DNA from: Eriocheir sinensis
Lineage: Eukaryota > Arthropoda > Malacostraca > Decapoda > Varunidae
Assembly: GCF_024679095.1 (NCBI RefSeq)
Contig: NC_066522.1
Coordinates: 9,383,614-9,447,613 of the forward strand
DNA: 64,000 nucleotides
Direction: 5' to 3'
Part shown: positions 49,471 to 62,592 of the stretch, piece after piece
Position numbering within the stretch: position 1 is the stretch's first letter
How the letters are laid out: each line of letters opens with the position of its first letter
Position numbers and translations under genes: made by a program
The notes under the pieces: model-generated
The model's input: only the letters and a program-made list of their open reading frames with translations
Database searches by the model: none
What the model was told of the DNA's origin: nothing

Positions 49471-50375
49471 ATAGGCGGCGGAGCGTGCAGGGGCCGGCCA
49501 GTTAGTGGATTATCTGTGTCGCTTTGTGCTAATTACCGCGTCTGACAAATTTGCTGGACCGCGCGGCATATGTTCTATTTAGGGCTCAGCATTATGGTGG
49601 GAAGTGGGTGGGACGTCGGCGGGTGGGAGAGCTGGAAAAAGAGGATAACAGGAAAAAGGTAGGAAAGAGGGTTAGAGAGTGGGTAAGTGGTGGCTTAATT
49701 GACTGGAGGGGGGTGCTGTGGAGGAAGAGAGCAGCAGCCCAAGAGCGGGTAGGAGGGTAGGAGGAGGCAGGAGTCCTAGGTTTTTGGGTTTGTTTCTTGG
49801 CGGATGAGATGGTGGGTAGGAGTATGAAATAGTGGGTGAAAAGGACGGAGAACGGATAGTTAATTGGACAGAATTGGTGTAGTCGTAGGTGTGCGAGTTT
49901 TACTAGGGAGACTGAAATAGCGCAGTGAAAAAGTGGTGAGCGCTAAACTGCTCTAACTTCTACCCAGAAGGCCCGGGATTGATCCCAGGCATTCAGTGGT
50001 GTTCATTATGAGGTTTGTATGGGTGTGTGGCTGACAGAGGTTTGCGCGGGCTTCAGGGCAAGTGTGAAAGTACAGTGCAATAATACTGTAGGTAGGGGGG
50101 TTGGGGGTGGGTGAATGTTCGACTCTGAAAATAGTAAAGGTACGAGACGTGTGTGAGTGTGCTTGCAGTGGGTGCGGGGCGGAAGCGGGTCAACACATGA
50201 GACCAAGCAGGTCAAATATGGCAACCGCTTTCATAAGTTTAAGGAAGGCGGGGATGGAATGTCGTTTGGTTAAAAGTCCATATGGTCATCCAAGACTGAA
50301 CCGCACCCGAGGTTGCAGTTTCTTGGTGAAGTGTGAAGCAGAGGCGTAGATCGGGATAGTTTGGTCATTCGACAC
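49471..50375. other. No confident gene; tRNA-like string at 49925-50000
   Basis: AGCGCAGTGAAAAAGTGG and CCCGGGATTGATCCCAGGC at 49925-49992 resemble box A and box B of a decayed tRNA-derived SINE, but no second copy was found. The rest is G-rich without exon signals. Confidence 0.4.
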
Positions 50376-50378
50376 CAA

Positions 50379-51489
50379 GGCCCGTACCAAGAGTCGTGAA
50401 GGTCGACCCGCGTACCTTCCCTTCGACAATGTGGGCACGGTCTCAGACCGTGCCTTCAATCCTTACCACAAGTCGCTCGGGAAGGTAAATGCACATACAC
50501 ACACTGCAACCTTCTTTTCACCTACCAGATCTAATGCACGCACACACATACAAACACACAGTGCTATTCATGGATGTATAATACCTCCATGGTGCTATTA
50601 CAGCCATAATATTGTCCGTTTCATTCCGTCTGTCCACTCATGAACGAAGATGTGGCACCTGCGCATTGTGAGTTTGTGATTGCGTGAAGATCATTTGAAT
50701 GTCTGTGTATACAAAAAATCCTCAAACCATCGTATACGAACCGCAAACAGAAGATTTGCATCAATAATATACCATACAAGAACACTAAGAAACAGCTTGT
50801 ATATCAAACAATATAGTTTGATCATACTCGAACGATCTATAGCCTTTCAGATATTCATATTTCATCTCATTAAGGGATATAAAGTGACATAAGACTCTGC
50901 AAGTGTCTATACATAAGGAATTTTGATGTTGCATGTACAAATAACATGGATAGCCTAATATTCGAAATAGCCTAGCATCGCATTCAACAGCTGTTATTTA
51001 TTATTTCATGTTTTTTTTTTCCATTATTAATTGTTATTTACATGCAGTAAATTATTAAGATACCCTTTGTTTGCACTTTCAGAGCCAGATGTCTTAACTG
51101 AAATGAGAAAGAATTTGAAAAACCATAGATCGTTGGAGAATGTGAGCCACGAAGGTTCCCGCCTGCTGGCTGGTTTCTCTGTGCTTTGAAGGCGCGTGCT
51201 GTTTTGTAAACAAGACAAACATATTCGCTGCAACTATCCTATACGACTTTCCAATTACGGAAAATATTTTCTCAGGTTGTTTTAACTGAACCGCAACTAT
51301 TTGCCACGCCAAATTTGGAAAATAAAAACATATTTTTCCTCGAAGGTATGAGGGAAGACACAGGGTAGACTTTGCCTTCCCTTCGTCTCTCCCGCAGACC
51401 TTCGTTCCAAAAATGCTAGTGACTATAGGTACGCACCGTCCTTCCCTTTGATCTTCATCGCTAAACCTTTGTGACTCCTGGTACGGGCC
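50379..51489. mobile_element. Non-autonomous DNA transposon candidate with 24-bp TIRs
   Basis: The left end GGCCCGTACCAAGAGTCG... (50379-50402) and the reverse complement of the right end (51466-51489) agree at 20 of 24 positions; the four differences are all transitions. The 3-bp word CAA flanks both ends (50376-50378 and 51490-51492), consistent with a target duplication. A perfect palindrome GGCACGGTCT-C-AGACCGTGCC lies at 50434-50454. No transposase was recognised in the 1,111-bp interior. The superfamily is not assigned. Confidence 0.6.
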
Positions 51490-51492
51490 CAA

Positions 51493-52000
51493 GAGAAAGT
51501 CCTGCCCAAATGTTGCTTTTTCTAACCACATATAGATACAAATCTGGGCACTTAAAATATTACCTTCATCATCTATTGGTGCTTTTTCTGTGTTTCTGTG
51601 TAAAGGCAGATGCCTAGGGTAGATGACATTGAAAGCAGGATGATCTGTCTTCCGCGAAGACAGAAAAAGGGCGGGGAACTGGCGATCAACGTTTAATAAT
51701 TAAAAATATGGGGTCCGCTCACAACACCACTGCATCAGACTTAGTTAAATCTGAAATATAGTAATGATAGCTCATTACTGATGTCAATTACCATGCATCT
51801 GACGTGATTCGGATGGTAATCAGCAGTTAGTTGTATGAAGTGCAGGCGGGTGAGCTCAGGCGATTGTTGCATTTTTGTGTTGTATTATATGCATTTGTAT
51901 TAACGAATAGATTGTTTCAGGGAAATCAACTCCCTTCCACTTGGATGTGTCAGTAACGCACGCACGCGCGCTCGCACGCGCGCGAGCGAGCAAGTGCGCA

Positions 52001-52048
<48 letters not shown>

Positions 52049-52506
52049 TGTTTGCCTTCGTATTAATTAAGATTAGTGTTCTCCTTGGCGCGTATACAGA
52101 GAGGCAGCGAGGGAGGAATGGAGATGAGGAGCACGACGGGAGGAGAGCAAGACAGGGCAGGAGGATGGGATGAGAGGGAGGAGGGGAGGAAAAGGATAAA
52201 GGGATGGTAAATAAGAAGTTCAGAAAAGAGAGAAAGGCAGAGAAAGGGATGAAGAGAGGAAATGAAGGAAAAGGAAAGGGAAGGATTATGAGATACAGAC
52301 GCACAAAAAGACATACACAGACACAGACAGACAGACAGACAGAAAGAAAGAACAGACATACAGATAGTCACACAGACACAGACAGACAGACAATAGACAG
52401 CTACACACAGAACAGACAGAACAGATACAAACATATAGACAGAGAAAAAGAGAAAGACGGACAGATACACAAACGGAGAGAGAGCGAGCGAGCCAGCGAG
52501 CAAGCA

Positions 52507-52586
<80 letters not shown>

Positions 52587-52804
52587 GGGGTATATCGATC
52601 GTAGTTTAACACTCAAAAGAAAACTTTAAAAAATCATTCCGCGTGAAGGAATAAACCCCGTGAGGAAAATGTTATTTAATCAGAGCTTTTTTAATAAAAA
52701 CAATTCTACCATTCTCATTTTCCACCCAATATAATTGTTGCCTAGCATTTTTTCCCTGCACGTACACTGTATTCCCCTCCTCTTCACCTTGTACACGTCG
52801 GAAA
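51493..52804. other. Spacer with (AG)n tracts and ACAG arrays
   Basis: (AG)n at about 51996-52045 and 52512-52581, and a decayed ACAG/ACACAG array at 52310-52440. No gene seen. Confidence 0.65.
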
Positions 52805-53092
52805 CCAGAGGCATTCCTGTCCAATACACGGACGCGCGTAGCTTCGTACCCAAACGGGACGAATCTAGTGCTCATATTGCAGTGGAAAAACTGGACATGA
52901 TGGCCATTACTGAAACCTGCGCCAACTCTGAACATTTAATGTCTGAATTCTCACTCACAATGCATGAAAACTTTTACAAAAAAGAACGAAAAATGAGCGG
53001 GCGTGATAAGTTACGCCAAAGTACTCTTTGCCGTTAAAAGAGGCAAACAAGAGACAAATATTTTTTCCTTAGTGTGGAAATATCCAACAATC
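52805..53092 (+). pseudogene. LINE endonuclease N-terminal fragment
   Basis: One frame gives VQYTDARSFVPKRDESSAH, VEKLDMMAITETCANSEHLM and SEFSLTMHENFY, then a shifted frame (from about 53003) gives ISYAKVLFAVKRGKQETN. These are the first strands of an APE-type LINE endonuclease, including the ITET catalytic Glu motif (usually followed by Trp; here Cys). It may be the missing 5' part of the LINE-CT or 57-kb LINE families. It ends where SINE-D starts at 53098. Confidence 0.75.
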
Positions 53093-53097
53093 AGCAA

Positions 53098-53430
53098 TGG
53101 GGAAGCCGTGGCTGAGTGGTTAGCGTGCCAGTGCCGCGTCCAGGAGGACGTGGGTTCGAGTCCTGCCCGTCGCCACATTTGGGATTTTTCAGTCACCGCT
53201 GAGTGGTCTAAGACTACCCAAATGCTATCCTGAAGACCTCCTGTCAACCCGGACTCTTAGATTCTCTCTCTAAAAAAGAGGCTCAAAGATGAGTTCCGGG
53301 AGAAGATTGAGCCAGTCAAGACGGCGCCACTATAAACACTAGCCTGCGCCAAAACGAGATAGGCTCGACCATTAGGCTTCCCAAGAAATCCGGTCGGCAC
53401 CATAGGACGAAACGAAAAAAAATGGGGAAA
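53098..53430 (+). mobile_element. SINE-D, full copy with tRNA-like head
   Basis: The head AGCCGTGGCTGAGTGGTTAG (box A) with GTGGGTTCGAGTCCTGCCC (box B) is Leu/Ser-like. The body has TTTTTCAGTCACCGCTGAG, GGCGCCACTATAAACACT and AGCCTGCGCCA, then GGCACCATAGGACG and an A-rich tail. Confidence 0.85.
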
Positions 53431-53829
53431 AAATGACGAGCAATAAAAAATGTGAATAAGCCTAAACACAACAGGCAGCCGACCACGTTGTCCTATAGGA
53501 AGAGATTCACTCGTTGTGCAGAACAAATATGGAACAATAATTGGAAACTTAATCTAATCTTGGCCGGGCCCACTGAAAGGGCGAAAGACTCGGGAAAATA
53601 ACAAACTTTGCTGGAGGACAGAACACGGCGTGAATGACGTCATTTCTCTAAACGTTAAGCAAAGTGCTGGGATATTTCATTAAAATATTTCAATGATTTC
53701 TTCCTCCTCCTCCTCCTTTTTTATCACGTCACCTAATGTAAACCTAATCCTTACCTACTTTTCTCTTGCAATCTACCTCCTACTTCCTAACCAAAAATTC
53801 CTAATCCTCCTTCTCTCTCACCAATTTTT
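53431..53829. other. Spacer between opposed SINE-D copies
   Basis: About 400 bp of mixed sequence with no feature recognised. Confidence 0.5.
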
Positions 53830-54120
53830 TTTAACGTTAAGTTTATTGCGCCGGTGGGATTTCTTAGCGGGGCCTCATGGTCGGCTCCAGACAGTTATGG
53901 CGCAGGCAAGTAAGTGTTTATAGTGGCGCCATCTCGCTTGGCTCATGCTCCCCCCGCCCCCACCTCCCGAACTCATACTTGATCCTCTCTTTACAGAGAG
54001 AATCTAGAGTCCAGGTTGGCAGATGGTCTTTAGAACAGTATGTGGGTAATCTTAGGCCACTCGGCGGTGACAGAAAAATCCCAGCTTGTGGCGGCGGGCG
54101 GGACGCGAACCATTGAGCCA
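53830..54120 (-). mobile_element. SINE-D, minus copy
   Basis: On the minus strand the head GGCGGTGGCTCAATGGTTCG is shortened. The body has CACCGCCGAGTGGCC, ATGGCGCCACTATAAACACT and GCCTGCGCCATAAC, and the end is CCGGCGCAATAAACTTAACG with an A-run (T-run at 53825-53832 on plus). It faces the copy at 53098 tail-to-tail. Confidence 0.85.
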
Positions 54121-54877
54121 CCGCCTTCTAATTCTCCACCTCGTCCCTCACCTTCAATTTACCACCTAATCCTCCTCCTCCTCCTCCCCATCCCTCACCT
54201 ACAGTTTACCTCCTAAGCCCCCCTCTCGGTGTTCCTTACTCCATCTCTTTCAAAGATAATATATCATGCTATTATTTATTAGAACGAGGAGGAGTAGGAG
54301 GAAAGAAGAGGGATGAAAAGAGGAGACTGAGGAGATAAAAAATGGAGGGAAGTAAGGAGGTACATACATTACGGAAGACTTAAGAATGTCTCTCCCTCTT
54401 TGCTTCCCTTTTCCATCTTTCTAAAACTATTTTCTTTCATTCATTACATTCTTCTTTCCTTCTTTAATTTCTTTGGTTCATTCTTCAATTTTCCCAATTT
54501 CCCTTCCTCCTCCACTCCCTTTTTCTTTCCCTTGTTCCTCACTTCTCATTTTGTTTTCTCCATTCATTCCTTATATTCCTTCTACTACTCCTTTAATAAT
54601 AGAAAAAAAAACAGTTACGTCGAAAAAAACGTTAACATTTTCACAACTTATTTCTTCCTTTACGATTTTGTTGACGTATCTTTCAATTTTTCTTCGGCTG
54701 GTTCCCCCTCCTCCTCCCCCTCCTCCTCCCCCTCCTCCTCCTCCTCCTCCTCCTCTTTTCCCTCCTCCTCCTCTTCCTTTCCCCCCTCCTCCTCCTCATC
54801 ACCTTCTTTCTCCCACCGAAATGGAAAGAATAGTTATTACCAGTGATTTAGAGCTGAGACCCGCCCCATTATTATTT

Positions 54878-54931
<54 letters not shown>

Positions 54932-55001
54932 TTATGGTGCTCCATTTTCAATTTTCTTTCCGTTTGCATTTTTTTCTCAAATCAGCCATAATTCTCAACA
55001 G

Positions 55002-55065
<64 letters not shown>

Positions 55066-55106
55066 GTATATCACAACACACCTGGGAGCAGACGTTAATA
55101 TTATAG
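54121..55106. other. Pyrimidine-rich spacer with microsatellites
   Basis: (TCC)n-rich at 54704-54800, (GT)n 54881-54929, (CT)n 55003-55063. No gene. Confidence 0.7.
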
Positions 55107-55220
55107 TGGCTGTCTCGTCAAACTAATGAAGAACAGCGCCTCATGAATCGCATATTACCAATGGGGCTTCCGGCTCCCCCTGCGAGGCACCGCGGTTCCT
55201 TTACTCTCCCTAATAAATGA
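55107..55220 (+). CDS. Candidate 3'-terminal exon (weak)
   Basis: After ATATTATAG the frame reads WLSRQTNEEQRLMNRILPMG and then LPAPPARHRGSFTLPNK and TGA at 55218. The composition is gene-like in an otherwise repeat-rich area. The acceptor lacks a good polypyrimidine tract, and no family was recognised, so chance is quite possible. Confidence 0.15.
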   Translation, partial: WLSRQTNEEQRLMNRILPMGLPAPPARHRGSFTLPNK

Positions 55221-56180
55221 TGGGTTCGGGAAGGGGTGAAGAATGTGACACGAGGGAGGAGAGCGCAATAGGAAGGATTGGATAGTGATATATTGGATAG
55301 GGAGCTATAGTGCAGGGATTACACTGAAAAAGGAAGATATGTGAGACGATTTAGTATGATGAGGGTAACATAGTAAAGGAGAATGGGACAGTATAAGAGA
55401 TAAAGTAGGAAAAATTGCGAATATGCAGTACATGAAGTAATGAGTCGACAAGAACATTTTATAAGAGCTGGTAAGATTGAATAGCAGGATGAAGTAGATG
55501 AGACAGGGATGGAAAAAGAGAGAAGAAGAAAGGAAAATAAAGGTTTGGATAAAAGTGTAGGGGCAAGGGGGGGAAATTGACAGGATTAGTTAGATTGGAC
55601 ATCATGTAATGTGACTGAATGACGTGGACATTGAATTTTTGTATAAAACATTTAATTAAATTTCTTTTCGTTTCTTATTATTTATCTTTTCCCCCTCTCT
55701 TTTTTTTGTCTGGTGAGTGTCAAAGTTTAGGATATCTAACTAACATACGCTCCAAATAAAGTCTCTCGGCAAGAGGGTCAAAGTTTACGAGATCTATCGA
55801 GACGAAGCGAAATGGAAAGGAGATGAAAAATGTGACATCCAGTGCGTCGTAACTCCGGACAGACGGCGGGATGAATTCCATAGTTTCATTATGAGGATAT
55901 TTTGGGGGGTTTAGGATTTGCAGTCTTCACAATATCTCCTTCTCTGAATATATTTTCTCCTTAACAGTCCTTGTCACACATTCTTTCCCCATTCGATGCA
56001 GCTCCCCTTACAATATCCTTTATCGGAAAAACGACCCCTCGACATGATCGGTGTTTCTGTGACATTTAACAAAGATACAGAGAGGGACAGAGAAAATAGC
56101 ACAGAAATAGCACAAAAAAAGCTATGACAGATATTTATAGCAATCAACGATTCTGAAGAAAAAACTTTGGTCATCCATTA
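55221..56180. other. No gene seen
   Basis: Purine-rich to about 55570, then mixed AT-rich sequence. Confidence 0.5.
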
Positions 56181-56189
56181 GTAGTAGTA

Positions 56190-56267
<78 letters not shown>

Positions 56268-56310
56268 CAGCAGTAGCAGTAGCAGTAGCAGTAGTATCAT
56301 CATCATCATC
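56181..56310. repeat. (AGT)n microsatellite
   Basis: AGT repeat with AGC variants at the end, then a few ATC units. Confidence 0.95.
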
Positions 56311-56659
56311 AATATAATTATAAAGACTTAAATAATGCATATCAATATCCATTAATTAAAAAAGTAATCAAGTAGGAATACTAAAATAATATAAGACAAA
56401 TAAAGCAGTAGTGTGTAAATAAATATTTTCTCAAAACATTCACGATTGAAAACGCAGATCACTGATTTTTTTTTAAAGAGAAGAAACAACTTAATGTAAG
56501 AGGAGAGATCACACGATTCAATAAGAGAAACAGAATAGGAGGGCGGGACGAAGGGAAAAAAAGGGAAACTAGAACTAAAAAAGATGAAGGCGAAGAGCAA
56601 TGAAAAAAAAAATGATGACGAGGAGGAGGAGGAGGAGGAGGAGGAGGAAACATGGAAAC

Positions 56660-57978
56660 ATGGAAATGCAGGCAACAGAAAGCCTTTTGGCTCATTACGA
56701 GGTTGCCCGCTCTGGTGATTTAATCTGCTCGACAGTCACTTGGTGCCCGCGGAGCAGATGAAAGCACTTCGGTATTTAATATACTCCTGTCGCAATGAAA
56801 TAACGGTCGATTCGATTTTTAAAGGAGTTGATGGTATTCGCATTTACTACTTCTGAGGGAAGATTATTCCAATGGCGGATGACTCGGTCTGAGAAGAAAC
56901 TCCTGCCAATATCTGTATTACACCGCCTCGCTTGAATATGTAGACCGTTGTTTCTAGTTCTTAAGTTAGACTGTATCTCAAAAAACTTGGAGTGGTTGAC
57001 ATTGCTGAAGTTCTTCAGGTACTTGAACACCTGTATCATATCTCCTCGTAAGCGTCTCTTTTCCAGCGTAAGGAGATTGAGTCGCTTGAGTCGTTCTTCA
57101 TATGGCTGAGCCCTCAGTGGTGGAATCATTTTCGTAGCATGTCGCTGAACTCGCTCTAATAATTCTATGTACTTCCTGTTGCTAGGTGACCAAAACTGTA
57201 CCGCATACTCAAGGTGAGGTCTTACCATCGAGTTATCCAAGGACGACATTACTTCCGGCGTCTTATACTTGAAGTTCCTCGATATGAACCCGAGCATGGT
57301 GTTGGCTTTATTATATGCTTTTTTACAGTGCTTTGCATGTTTCAGGTCACTGCTGATGGTGACTCCAAGATCCGATTCCTCCTGCACGACCTGCAGTGGT
57401 TTCCCATGCAAGCTGTACGTATGGTTATTGTTTCTGGATCCGAAGTGCATTACTTTATATTTGTCCACGTTGAATGACATTTGCCTCTTTTCTGACCATA
57501 GAATGATCTGATCAAGGTCCCTTTGGATGGTTTCGCAATCTGCGGTCGTGAAGGCCCTTCCATCCACTTTGGTGTCGCCAGCAAACTTTGACAGGGAGGA
57601 TTTTAATCCTGTTTCTAAATCGTTGATGTATAAAATAAATAGAATTGGTCCCAGCACTGATCCTTGCGGTACTCCACTAGTGACTGGAAGCCACTCAGAA
57701 GCCTGCCCGTTGAGTAACACTCGTTGTTTTCTATTGGTAAGCCAGTCTCTTATCCATGCAGTCAGGTTGTTTCCTATACCCGCTGACTGTAGTTTCTTTG
57801 GGAGTCGCTCATGTGGTACCTTGTCAAAGGCTTTTCGGAAGTCCAGATATATGACATCGCTTGGAATCCGATAATTCCGATATCATATTATTGTCCTCTA
57901 GAAAACTGACAAGTTTGTCTTTAACGATCCTTTCGAGAATTTTGCCTGCTACTGATGTTAAACTAATGGGCCTGTAGA
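56660..57978 (-). mobile_element. 5'-truncated LINE (Jockey/CR1-like, second type) inside a (TCC)n tract
   Basis: On the minus strand it runs from TACAGGCCCATTAG (RT entry motif) to a 3' UTR ending CTGTTGCCTGCATTTCCATG, then TTTCCATG and (TCC)n. Its 5' truncation also joins directly to a (TCC)n-type tract (plus (GGA)n 57979-58010). It is related to, but clearly distinct from, the LINE at 1416-3864. Confidence 0.9.
56776..57977 (-). pseudogene. LINE reverse transcriptase pseudogene with altered catalytic motif
   Basis: Begins YRPISLTSVAGKILERIVKD, then loses about 25-30 residues with a frame change (the QHGFRN block is missing) and resumes at VIYLDFRKAFDKVPHERL (motif A). The main frame (57720 to 56776) carries SEWLPVTSGVPQGSVLGP, FAGDTKV instead of FADDTK (a GAC-to-GGC change at 57577-57579), YAVQFWSP, LEKRRLRGDMIQVFKYL and the C-terminus NTINSFKNRIDRYF. 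The aspartate replaced is normally required for polymerisation, so this copy is catalytically dead even where its frame is open. Confidence 0.9.
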
Positions 57979-58051
57979 AGGAGGTGGAGGTGGAGGAGGA
58001 GGAGGAGGAGCCATTGATATAAAACAAAAATAGCTTCCTTCCCATCTTTAC

Positions 58052-58121
<70 letters not shown>
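57979..58121. repeat. (GGA)n and (CT)n microsatellites
   Basis: GGAGGT/GGA units 57979-58010, short spacer, then (CT)n 58054-58121. Confidence 0.95.
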
Positions 58122-60261
<2,140 letters not shown>

Positions 60262-60354
60262 AAGTCACATTAATGCTTCACCCTTCTGATCGTAATGAAA
60301 ACGGATGATCTTTTTTTCAGACATAATTCAATTTAACCCTAATCGCATTTCAGT

Positions 60355-60388
<34 letters not shown>

Positions 60389-60543
60389 ACAACTACATTT
60401 TAACTATATACCTCGCCTAACCCAAGTACAATAAACCAACACATACTACAACTTAGCACCGTCACAAGCTATCACTTATAACGCTACTGAGGAAAGAAAC
60501 CACGTGTATTATTTTTCTTTTCTTCTTCACTTTTGACTTTTTG

Positions 60544-60588
60544 CTGACGTGACGTGACGTGACGTTCCTGGCGCCCCGCCAGGAAACG
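60544..60588. promoter_or_regulatory. Tandem TGACG sites next to a perfect hairpin
   Basis: Four head-to-tail TGACG units (CRE/ATF-like half sites, 60545-60564) are followed at once by the inverted repeat TTCCTGGCG-CCC-CGCCAGGAA (60565-60585). A possible regulatory element, but no adjacent gene was found; the function is inference. Confidence 0.3.
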
Positions 60589-61307
60589 AGGCTGGCTAGA
60601 AATATATACGGGAACTCAGCACAAAAGTTATAAGATTTTAGATTTTTGTATTATTGTAATGGTAGAGGAGGGAAGAAGAAAGAAAAATACAGAAGGGAAA
60701 AAAATACTGTTCTTAAAACCAAATAGACGGAAGGGAAGAAAAATACTCAGTTCACTTTTTTTTTTCTTGGCTTCCTTCTCGCTTTCTCATACGGCAAAGG
60801 CGGAAAAAAATATATAAACCGTTAAAAAATGTCTAGTGTATTCTTGATAAGTAATTTCTAGTGACAAAGCATCTTGTTTAAGTTAATTATTGTTGGTATT
60901 TGTAAGTATCATTCCAATTCCATTTTGCACTTCACCAGGGTGGCTTTAGCCTTTATATCTAACAAGTAATACCTTCCATTGGGTTTCTTTTTATTTTTGG
61001 TGGTGAAAAACCAAGAGCCAGATTAAACCGTAGAGAAGTAATCTTTCTCCACTTTAGGGAAGATGAGATGAAACGAAAATGATGATGGTGATGATGATGA
61101 TGATGATGAGGAGGAGGAGGAGGAGGAGGAGGAGGAGGAAGAGAAGAAGGAGAGGAGGGGAAAGGAGGAGGAGGTATTAGAAGCAGTGGAAAGCCAAGAA
61201 AATATGAATGAAAAAACATGATGTAGGGAAAGGAACAAGGAAAGAAAAGGAGGAACGAAAAAAGAGATAGAGTGGGATGTAGTTAGAGGTAGGGAGATTG
61301 ATTGAGC
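60589..61307. other. No gene seen
   Basis: Mixed AT-rich sequence with GAT/GGA runs at about 61079-61150. An (AC)n of 32 bp lies upstream at 60356-60387. Confidence 0.55.
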
Positions 61308-61308
61308 A

Positions 61309-61352
<44 letters not shown>

Positions 61353-61432
61353 GCGCGCATGGAGACAGACAGACAGAAACAGACAGACAGAGACAGACAG
61401 AAACAGACAGACAGAGACATACAGAGACAGAC

Positions 61433-61513
<81 letters not shown>
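61308..61513. repeat. (AC)n-(ACAG)n-(AG)n compound repeat
   Basis: (AC)n 61308-61351, an ACAG array with variants 61364-61438, then (AG)n to 61513. Confidence 0.95.
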
Positions 61514-61516
<3 letters not shown>

Positions 61517-61833
61517 TCTCTCTCACATACACACACACACTGGACACTATGACCTATTCAACGCTGGTTCGGTTCGGCTCGGTTTCCGATTCCAGATATC
61601 GAGTTATATTTTTAACGTTTTCAATTTCGTCAACATTTAATTTCCTGACGTTGCTTTCGGCCGCCGGCTTCTCATTGGTGTGCCAGGAAAGCCTCCTCAC
61701 CGCTGATTGGCTGTCATTCGACACTCTGTATTGTTTTCAAAATCGGCAAATAAAGCGTTGGGAAAAGTTCCAAGGATTGAAACAGTTTTATTTCCGGAAT
61801 TAAATTTACGTTATTATTTTTTTTTGCAATATT

Positions 61834-62009
<176 letters not shown>

Positions 62010-62256
62010 AACTCACCACGGCCTGGTCACGAGTTGGACTCGTAATCGCCAGCAGGTACCCTCCCAACTTGAGCAAGTGCTCTTTATAGTCGTTCTATGG
62101 GTACTGCCAGGACATCAAACACCACTCAACCCATCCCCCTTGCTCAGGGTAACAGGGGACTACTCAACGGACAGAATCTGGCCGAATCCGGGTTGCAGGT
62201 TCAGCCCGGTCCGCCCAGTCAGGGGCAGCGCAGCAACTCCCAAACAATTGTGCCAC

Positions 62257-62258
<2 letters not shown>
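62010..62258 (-). mobile_element. SINE-A, minus copy with unusual head
   Basis: On the plus strand: AACTCACCACGGCCTGGTCA, CGAGTTGGACTCG (hairpin), GCCAGCAGGTACCCTCCC and GTACTGCCAGGACATC as in the other copies. Towards the head it departs from the family after about 62190, reading GGGGCAGCGCAGCAACTCCC, and ends against (GT)n. Confidence 0.8.

Positions 62259-62302
<44 letters not shown>
62259..62302. repeat. (GT)n between two SINE-A copies
   Basis: About 43 bp of GT repeat separating the two minus-strand SINEs. Confidence 0.95.
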
Positions 62303-62305
<3 letters not shown>

Positions 62306-62545
62306 TCACCACGGCCTGATCACGAGTTGGACTCGTAATCGCCAGCAGGTACCCTCCCGACGTGAGTCGACCTCTGGGTACTGCCAGCACCTCACACACC
62401 ACACACCCCACCCCACTTGCTCAAGGGGGGACAGTAACCACTCCTAGTCAACGGAAAGAATCCGACCTAAGCGGGGCTCGAACCGCCGCCTGTTTGGCCG
62501 TGAAGCCTTGCAGCGCGGCGCTCTAACTTATTGAGCTACCGGAGC

Positions 62546-62548
<3 letters not shown>
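62303..62548 (-). mobile_element. SINE-A, minus copy, full-length
   Basis: Contains every landmark of the copy at 12563 in reverse: the tail AATTCACCACGGCC, the hairpin CGAGTTGGACTCG, GCTCGAACCGCCGCC (box B complement) and TTGAGCTACCGGAGC (box A complement) at the very end. It has (GT)n on both sides. Confidence 0.88.
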
Positions 62549-62577
<29 letters not shown>

Positions 62578-62592
62578 TCTCTCTCTCTCTCG
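62549..62592. repeat. (GT)n-(CT)n microsatellite
   Basis: GT repeat then a short CT repeat after the SINE-A head. Confidence 0.95.

Noticed and set aside
61660..61725. Possible promoter with two ATTGG (inverted CCAAT) boxes
   Set aside because: No gene or initiation context nearby; five-base matches are too weak.
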